Shown here: piece by piece, positions 15,136-20,093 of the stretch
Layout of the letters: every line of letters starts with the position of its first letter
How positions within the stretch are numbered: the stretch's first letter is position 1
DNA from: Gemmatimonadaceae bacterium
GTDB lineage: Bacteria; Latescibacterota; UBA2968; UBA8231
NCBI GenBank assembly: GCA_002726335.1
Contig: PBSR01000222.1
Span: 1 to 20,093, forward strand
Direction: 5' to 3'
DNA: 20,093 nucleotides
Notes under the pieces: generated by a model
Databases searched by the model: none
Told to the model about the DNA's origin: nothing
Seen by the model: only the letters and a program-made list of their open reading frames with translations
Made by a program: the position numbers and the translations under genes

Positions 15136-16170
15136 CTAGAAGTCACCCGTTCTCGACTCGTATTTGGTCGGCTTGCCATGGCTCGTACCCCCTGCCTGAA
15201 CCCAGTGTGCCATCCAGTCGATCACGTCGTCGATCGACGTTTCCGGAGGGCCAAGCTCGTCCACCAGGGCAGACGTGTCACCGAGCAACGCCGTCTCGGC
15301 CTCGACTCCCACGAACACCGGCTCACGACCCATGGCGGCGCCCAGCCTCACGGCGGTGGCCCGCACCGACAGCACCCGCTCTCCGGTCATGTTCAGTGTC
15401 GTGGGTGGGTTCGTGCACAACGGAAAGGAACGCGCCAGGTAGGCATTGGCGTCCCCCTGCCAGATCTGATTCACGTGGCCCATGGAGACATCGATCGGTT
15501 CCCCGGTCCATACGCGCCAGGCGATATCGTGAATGATACCGTAACGCAGCTCCGTGGCGTAGAACAGTCGCAAGGTACAAAGCCGGGCACCCGTGGACCG
15601 GGCGGCGAACTCGGCGAGACGCTCGCCGCCGAGGCGGGACTGGGCGTACTCCCCCACCGGTTCGGTAACGTCACTCTCCCCTGCACCGCCGCCTGCCACC
15701 GCCGTGTACGCATAGACATTCCCGGAACTGACATAGGAAATCTGTGCCTCACGGTACCGCTCGACGGCCCGCGCCGGCAGCAGGCTGTTCATCGCCCACG
15801 TCATCGACGGGTTTCCTGTGGCGCCGAACTTGAACCCGGCCAGCAGGAAGACATGTGGCGCATCGGGCAGGTCGCGCAACGCCTGGTCTTCGAGCAGATC
15901 AGCCTGGATTGTCGTCACGCCGATCTCTTCGAGGTGATCACGTCCCCGGGGGTCGCTGAAACGGGCGACGCCGATGACGCGCCGGCCGCCGTCTCCCCCA
16001 CCGGCACGCAGGAGCAGTTCCGCCAGCGTCGGGCCCATCTTGCCGCCGACGCCGAGGATGATGACGTCCCCCTCGTACTGCGCCACCGCCTCGCACACCG
16101 CCGCCGACGGGGTCGTCATACACTCGATCAGCTCATCGTCGGTGCCCGGTGGTTTGCGGTCTGTCGCCAT
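15136..16170 (-). CDS. NAD(P)-dependent epimerase/dehydratase-like protein (extended SDR)
   Basis: The 344-residue product has the extended-SDR Rossmann loop GVGGKMG (40-46) after the strand DVIILG. It also has an acidic D91, the SYVSSGNVYAY strand (145-155) with the catalytic Ser, and YAQSR (175-179). In the canonical YxxxK motif the last residue would be Lys; here it is Arg. The C-terminal part (MGHVNQIWQGDANAYLARS, then TLNMTGER) resembles a family of epimerase-like proteins found beside sugar-acid aldolases and dehydratases, in which the Lys is, to my recollection, generally missing. The first 30 residues are an extension before the fold, so the start could be further in. ATG 16170 has GGGGAAGG four bases upstream, which supports it. 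It is the first gene of the operon. Confidence 0.85.
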   Translation of the reverse strand: MATDRKPPGTDDELIECMTTPSAAVCEAVAQYEGDVIILGVGGKMGPTLAELLLRAGGGDGGRRVIGVARFSDPRGRDHLEEIGVTTIQADLLEDQALRDLPDAPHVFLLAGFKFGATGNPSMTWAMNSLLPARAVERYREAQISYVSSGNVYAYTAVAGGGAGESDVTEPVGEYAQSRLGGERLAEFAARSTGARLCTLRLFYATELRYGIIHDIAWRVWTGEPIDVSMGHVNQIWQGDANAYLARSFPLCTNPPTTLNMTGERVLSVRATAVRLGAAMGREPVFVGVEAETALLGDTSALVDELGPPETSIDDVIDWMAHWVQAGGTSHGKPTKYESRTGDF

Positions 16171-16197
16171 TCGCCTTCCCCGTTGCCGCGCGTCGCG

Positions 16198-16226
16198 TTG
16201 TGAGTCGTTGGAGAGCCTTCTATCTT
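16198..16226 (+). promoter_or_regulatory. Candidate promoter of rarA
   Basis: TTGTGA (16198-16203) is a 4/6 -35 match. After exactly 17 bases TATCTT (16221-16226) is a 4/6 -10 match, and the same -10 word occurs in the CBM48 gene promoter. Transcription would start near 16233, about 75 bases before the rarA ATG. Confidence 0.45.
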
Positions 16227-16250
16227 ACGCTCCGTCGGGTTCTGGGTCGA
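16222..16250 (-). promoter_or_regulatory. Candidate promoter of the five-gene operon
   Basis: On the minus strand TCGACC (16250-16245) and TAAGAT (16227-16222) are 4/6 matches spaced 17 bases. The -10 box overlaps the rarA -10 box by five bases, so the two would be mutually exclusive. The leader before the ATG at 16170 would be about 45 bases. Confidence 0.35.
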
Positions 16251-16306
16251 GGCCAACTCCGGTCCGCTGACCTGCCTCCCGTCATCCCTGGAGCACTCTC
16301 TCGCCG

Positions 16307-18574
16307 ATGACAGACGCCTCCCGAAAGGGTACATCGCGCCAGTCTCTCGACCTCTTCGAGGCGGGCAGACGCGATGCCGGCGATCAGCCGCTGGCCGCCC
16401 GCCTGCGCCCGCGCGTACTCGATGAGTTCGTCGGCCAGGATCACATTCTCGGCCAGGGCCGCCTGCTGCGCCGGGCCATTCAGGCCGACCAGCTGTCCTC
16501 GCTGATATTCTACGGCCCACCCGGCACCGGCAAGACGACGCTGGCCCTCGTTATCGCCAACACGACAAAGTCCCACTTCATCACCATCAACGCCGTGCTT
16601 GCCGGTATCGCCGACATCCGCACCGCCGTGAAGGAGGCCAAGGAACGGCACGACCTCTACGGCCATCGAACCATCCTCTTCATCGATGAGGTCCACCGCT
16701 TCAACAAGGCGCAGCAGGATGCGCTGCTGCCCTGGGTCGAGAACGGCACGGTGATCCTCATCGGCGCCACCACGGAGAATCCCTTTTTCTCCGTCAATCG
16801 ACCGCTCGTTTCGCGCAGTCGCATCTTCCAGCTGCGCGACCTCGAGACCAAGGACCTGCGCCGTATCGTCGAACAGGCTCTGACCGACCCCCGCGGCTAC
16901 GGCGAGCGCACGGTCCGGCTCGACGATGACGCCCTCGAACACCTCGTCGAAGTCTGCAACGGCGATGCCCGCGCCCTGCTCAACGCCATCGAGCTGGCCG
17001 TCGAGACGACGCCGGCGGAGGCGGGTGTCATCAGGGTCACCCTGGGCGTGGCCGAAGAATCGATTCAGCAGCGGGCCGTGCTCTATGACAAGGAGGGAGA
17101 CTACCACTTTGACACCATCTCCGCCTTCATCAAGTCATTGCGAGGCTCCGACCCTGACGCCACCGTCTACTGGCTGGCCCGGATGGTCTATGCCGGCGAG
17201 GATCCGCAGTTCCTGCTCCGGCGGATGATCATCTTCGCCGGCGAGGATGTGGGTCTGGCCGACCCGAACGCCCTCGCCGTCGTCAGCGCCGCGGCCAGCG
17301 CTTTCGACCGCGTCGGTCTGCCGGAGGGCCGCTTCCACCTGGCTGAGGCGGCGCTGTACCTGGCGACGGCGCCGAAAAGCAACTCCACCTTCGCCTTCTT
17401 CGACGCCCTGGCGACCGTGGAGGCAGAGGGCGACGGTGAGGTCCCCAACCATCTGAAGGATGCCAGTCGCGACGGCGAAGGTCTGGGCCACGGGGCCAAC
17501 TACCTGTATCCCCATGCCTACCGCGACCACTGGGTCGCGCAGCAGTACCTGCCGGACAGCCTGCATGGACGGGTGTTCTACGAACCTTCCAGCCAGGGCC
17601 ACGAGCGTGACATCGCCGACGAGGTGCGCCGACGGCGCGAATTGCAGCTTGCCGCAGTCGTGGAGGGAGATCAGGGCCATGCCGAAGCCCTGACACGCTC
17701 ACCGGAGGATCGCCAACGCGATCAGTGGCTGGTCCGCGCTGCCGGGGAGCTGTCGGCGCAGCTCGACCACGTACGCACCCGGATCTTCGGGGCCCTCGAG
17801 CTGGCCCGTCATCACGTCGTCCTTGATGTCGATGCCGGCTCGGGGCTGCTGACCTGGGAGGCGATTCGAAGGGTCCCCGAGGGCTCGGTGTGGGCTCTGT
17901 GCACCGACCGCACGGCAGCGGTGGGCGTCCGCGAAATGGCCAGTCAGCACCTGAACGAACTGGACCGTCCCATCATCCTGGAGGGTCCCATCCCACGCCT
18001 GGGCACGCTGGTGGGTCTGCAGCAGGAGGACGGGATTCACTTCGACGCCATCGTCGCCCGCAACGCCTTTGGTGACATCGACGAGCGGCAAGAGGCGATG
18101 CGGGCTGCCGCCGGACTCCTGGCCCCGGAGGGCCGCATCAGCTGCGCCGAGACGGTGCCGGGTCTCAGTCAGCGGCTGACGGACCTGGTAAAGCTGGAAG
18201 CTCTTGGCGAGGACCTGTCGGCACGGGTGCTCCAGGCCGAGCGGGACATCTATGCCGATGCCGGCAATCCGCGAGTCAACTGGGAACCTCAGGACCTGGC
18301 AGCCATGTGGGCGGCAGCCGGGATTGGTGAGGTGGAGGTGGAAACCGAGACGCTGAGGGCAACCCGACGCCTGTCGAGCCAGCACCTGGGCAACTGGTTC
18401 AACCCGGGGGGCGAGAAACACCGCACCTTCGCCAGCTACCTGCGCCGGCATCTCGAGGCGGACGAACTGAAGAAGGTGAGGCACCTGTTCGAGGATGTAC
18501 TGCTGAACCAGGATGTTCAGTGGTCGACGACGTACGCCTACCTGCGCGGCCAGGCGCCCGACTCAGGACCGTGA
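16307..18574 (+). CDS. rarA: RarA/MgsA AAA+ ATPase fused to a methyltransferase-like domain
   Basis: RarA acts at stalled replication forks with the clamp-loader and RecA systems. Residues 1-440 are a full RarA: LRPRVLDEFVGQDH (33-46), Walker A GPPGTGKTT (70-78), Walker B LFIDEVHRF (124-132), sensor 1 GATTEN (153-158), then the helical lid and oligomerisation region with FAGEDVGLADP (310-320) and GEGLGHGANYLYPH (390-403). Ordinary RarA ends here. A further 310 residues follow. HVVLDVDAGSGLLTWEA (503-519) resembles SAM-binding motif I, FDAIVARNAFGDI (579-591) resembles motif IV, and LLAPEGRI (604-611) follows it. Fusions of RarA with an extra domain are known in cyanobacteria and others. The activity of the extra domain is unknown to me. 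ATG 16307 has only a distant GGAG. It diverges from the five-gene operon and converges with cvpA (6 bases). Confidence 0.92.
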   Translation: MTDASRKGTSRQSLDLFEAGRRDAGDQPLAARLRPRVLDEFVGQDHILGQGRLLRRAIQADQLSSLIFYGPPGTGKTTLALVIANTTKSHFITINAVLAGIADIRTAVKEAKERHDLYGHRTILFIDEVHRFNKAQQDALLPWVENGTVILIGATTENPFFSVNRPLVSRSRIFQLRDLETKDLRRIVEQALTDPRGYGERTVRLDDDALEHLVEVCNGDARALLNAIELAVETTPAEAGVIRVTLGVAEESIQQRAVLYDKEGDYHFDTISAFIKSLRGSDPDATVYWLARMVYAGEDPQFLLRRMIIFAGEDVGLADPNALAVVSAAASAFDRVGLPEGRFHLAEAALYLATAPKSNSTFAFFDALATVEAEGDGEVPNHLKDASRDGEGLGHGANYLYPHAYRDHWVAQQYLPDSLHGRVFYEPSSQGHERDIADEVRRRRELQLAAVVEGDQGHAEALTRSPEDRQRDQWLVRAAGELSAQLDHVRTRIFGALELARHHVVLDVDAGSGLLTWEAIRRVPEGSVWALCTDRTAAVGVREMASQHLNELDRPIILEGPIPRLGTLVGLQQEDGIHFDAIVARNAFGDIDERQEAMRAAAGLLAPEGRISCAETVPGLSQRLTDLVKLEALGEDLSARVLQAERDIYADAGNPRVNWEPQDLAAMWAAAGIGEVEVETETLRATRRLSSQHLGNWFNPGGEKHRTFASYLRRHLEADELKKVRHLFEDVLLNQDVQWSTTYAYLRGQAPDSGP

Positions 18575-18580
18575 CTCGGA

Positions 18581-19156
18581 TCAGCTTGCGGCGCGAACCT
18601 CGTCGAGCAGTTCCTCACCCTCACGGCGCAAGTCGTCCAGAGGCTCCAGCCACTCACCAGGCGAACCCCCGTGCTGCTCGAAGAACTCGAGGAAGTGATC
18701 GGGCAACACGGGCAGGACGAAGTCGATCACGCCCGACAGCAGGTTCGCCGTCCGGGTCGTCTCCAGCCAGGCCAGACCATCGGGCAGATACCGACCGACG
18801 AGCAGAACGCTCAACATCAGCAGCAGCACACCTGCCAGGACTCCGAGGACGGCTCCCAGCAGTCGGTCCACCAGGCCGAGAAACAGCGCATCCACCGCTG
18901 TCTTCAACGCCCGCGCCAGGAAATTGACGCTCAGCGCCACAACGACGAACACGACGGTGAATCCAGCCACCAGTTTGAGCACCGGATGCCCTATGTCCGG
19001 CAGCATGGCAGCCGCGGCGCTGTGCAGGTAGAGCCCACCCAACAGACCCAGACCGACGGCCACGACTGCCGACAACTGCAGGATGAGACCGCGGGTGTAG
19101 CCGCGCACGCCGAGAGCGACAAGAATCAGCGCCGCCAGCCAGTCGAACCAGTTCAT
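18581..19156 (-). CDS. CvpA-family inner-membrane protein
   Basis: The 191-residue product starts MNWFDWLAALILVALGVRGYTRG, the typical CvpA N terminus (hydrophobic helix, then a conserved G-x-x-R/K-G turn). It has four hydrophobic helices at about 5-20, 24-45, 58-82 and 98-122. FLARALKTAVDALFLGLVDRLLGAVLGVLAG (79-109) carries the family's conserved D-R-x-x-G-x-x-x-G motif. The C-terminal 70 residues are soluble and acidic. CvpA proteins are linked to colicin V production and envelope stress in enteric bacteria. The role here is unknown. The frame is open upstream to 19288, but that part has no membrane-protein character, so I place the start at 19156. A TATACT box lies only seven bases before this ATG, so the mRNA may be leaderless. 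Confidence 0.85.
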   Translation of the reverse strand: MNWFDWLAALILVALGVRGYTRGLILQLSAVVAVGLGLLGGLYLHSAAAAMLPDIGHPVLKLVAGFTVVFVVVALSVNFLARALKTAVDALFLGLVDRLLGAVLGVLAGVLLLMLSVLLVGRYLPDGLAWLETTRTANLLSGVIDFVLPVLPDHFLEFFEQHGGSPGEWLEPLDDLRREGEELLDEVRAAS

Positions 19157-19163
19157 GCCGCCA

Positions 19164-19193
19164 AGTATACCATGGAAGGCCCCCCCTTGGGAA
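19164..19193 (-). promoter_or_regulatory. Candidate promoter of the CvpA gene (possibly leaderless)
   Basis: On the minus strand TATACT (19169-19164) matches 5/6 of the -10 consensus. TTCCCA (19193-19188) matches 4/6 of the -35 at 18-base spacing. The -10 box ends seven bases before the ATG, so the first transcribed base would be at or next to the A of the start codon. Confidence 0.4.
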
Positions 19194-19205
19194 CCGTAGA
19201 AGCTG

Positions 19206-19235
19206 TTGCCCACCCTGCCCGGGGGATCGTAGATT
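19206..19235 (+). promoter_or_regulatory. Weak candidate promoter of the HEAT-repeat gene
   Basis: TTGCCC (19206-19211) and TAGATT (19230-19235) are each 4/6 matches with an 18-base spacer. The predicted start is about 60 bases before the GTG at 19304. The support is modest. Confidence 0.25.
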
Positions 19236-19303
19236 AGTCGCCCCCGAGAGTCATCCGACTTTCGAGTGTCAGTGACAAGAGACCACAACGAGGTAGCTGC
19301 CTG

Positions 19304-20093
19304 GTGCCAGTCGACGTACCCGCCATCGCGAGATCCTTCGCACCCACCATCTGCTGCCTGGTTCTCGGCACCCTCGCCGTGGGCTGCTCGACCACCGAGG
19401 AACAGGTTCGTAGCCAGATCGAGATCCTCGCCGCCAACGATGTCGGCTCAGAGCGCTGGAACGACGCCGCCGGAGCCCTGACCACCATCGGCCGGCCGGC
19501 GGCGCGTCAACTCGTCGCCTTGCTCAATCCGGCCCTCTACCGCGGCGCCGACTACCGCGACTTCCGCGATGAGATCGAGAAGACGACGGCCGGCGCCGCT
19601 ACGGTCCTCGGCAACATCGGCCACAAGGCCGCCTCTGCCAGCATGAAGGATCGCATCACCAAAGTCTACCGGTGGACGGAGCGCTTCGCCGCGTTGCGCG
19701 CTGTAGGCAACCTGGGTTTCAACGAGGCCGCCGTCACCGCGATCGAGAAACAACTCGTCGACTCGACCCGGGTGGTTCGCCTGCTGGCCTCGGTAGCCCT
19801 GGTCAAGCTTGGTGAGAACACGGCACGCGACACCATCGTCAACGCCGTCGTGCACGGCGATGAAGAACTCGCGGAGATGGCGATCGGCGAACTGGAGCAA
19901 GCCAACTACCACGGCGTTCCAACCCTCGTCGCCCTGCAGAATCGCGGCATCCGCGAAGAACGCCTGGGCCGAGCCCTGCACCACGTCCGCGACCAGTTGA
20001 TCGACCAACTGCAGGACGACGATCCCGAGATGCGGCGGCCGTCAGCGGCCGCTCTCGGTGCCGTCGGCGACGCCATCGCCGTCGGGCCCCTCC
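19304..20093 (+). CDS. HEAT-repeat lipoprotein, 5' part (runs off the window)
   Basis: The frame is open from GTG 19304 to the window end, 263 codons without a stop. GAGGT at 19290-19294, nine bases upstream, supports this start; no ATG is available. The N terminus is a hydrophobic leader (ICCLVLGTLAVGC) ending in a lipobox-like AVGC, Cys 28, so it is likely an outer- or inner-membrane lipoprotein facing the periplasm. After it come paired helices of the HEAT/PBS-lyase type: AAGALTTIGRPAARQLVALL (about 52-71), FAALRAVGNLGFNEAAVTAI (about 118-137), VVRLLASVALVKLGENTARD, and near the end MRRPSAAALGAVGD. Such solenoids bind proteins; the partner is unknown. It diverges from the CvpA gene across about 150 bases. 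Confidence 0.82.
   Translation, partial: MPVDVPAIARSFAPTICCLVLGTLAVGCSTTEEQVRSQIEILAANDVGSERWNDAAGALTTIGRPAARQLVALLNPALYRGADYRDFRDEIEKTTAGAATVLGNIGHKAASASMKDRITKVYRWTERFAALRAVGNLGFNEAAVTAIEKQLVDSTRVVRLLASVALVKLGENTARDTIVNAVVHGDEELAEMAIGELEQANYHGVPTLVALQNRGIREERLGRALHHVRDQLIDQLQDDDPEMRRPSAAALGAVGDAIAVGPL

Overview
The window is a GC-rich, gene-dense bacterial segment. DsbD, two lipobox-type signal sequences and a periplasm-type thioredoxin domain point to a diderm (Gram-negative) cell. Sulfatase, MR/MLE dehydratase and SSS-symporter genes, together with divergent housekeeping proteins, suggest an uncultured environmental heterotroph. Latescibacterota, Gemmatimonadota or Acidobacteriota are guesses that the sequence alone cannot confirm. 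No insertion sequence, integrase, CRISPR array or rRNA was seen.

Layout. Positions 1-540 hold no convincing gene, look AT-richer than the rest, and contain several inverted repeats and a CRP-like palindrome. A minus-strand tRNA-Thr(TGT) with its terminator follows (546-682), then an FAD-dependent oxidoreductase (720-2489) and a membrane-anchored coiled-coil/acidic-tail protein (2584-3138). On the plus strand a stand-alone CBM48/AMPK-type glycogen-binding domain (3376-3648) has a recognisable sigma-70-type promoter. A two-gene minus-strand unit (small unknown protein, then a lipoprotein) occupies 3665-4285. Diverging from it is a sugar-phosphate pair: a glucose-6-phosphate isomerase of the type usually fused to transaldolase (4393-6090) and a short-type 6-phosphogluconate dehydrogenase (6111-7016).

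A cytoplasmic sulfatase (7027-8475, minus) diverges from a coiled-coil/HTH regulator (8590-9033). The largest unit is a tightly packed five-gene minus-strand operon, 16170 down to 9034: extended-SDR epimerase-like protein, AroA/EPSP-synthase-like enolpyruvyl transferase, galactonate-dehydratase-like enolase-superfamily enzyme, sodium:solute symporter, and DsbD. Its genes are separated by 0 to 4 bases or overlap. The first four look like uptake and conversion of a polyhydroxylated acid or cyclitol-like substrate. The AroA-like member is the odd one, because it keeps most of the EPSPS catalytic set but has changed a few substrate-pocket positions. This operon is the best candidate here for an undescribed pathway.

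The right end has a RarA/MgsA AAA+ ATPase fused to a methyltransferase-like C-terminal domain (16307-18574), a CvpA-family membrane protein (18581-19156, minus) and the start of a HEAT-repeat lipoprotein that runs off the window (19304-20093). The rarA gene and the operon share a short divergent region in which candidate -10 boxes on the two strands overlap almost completely.
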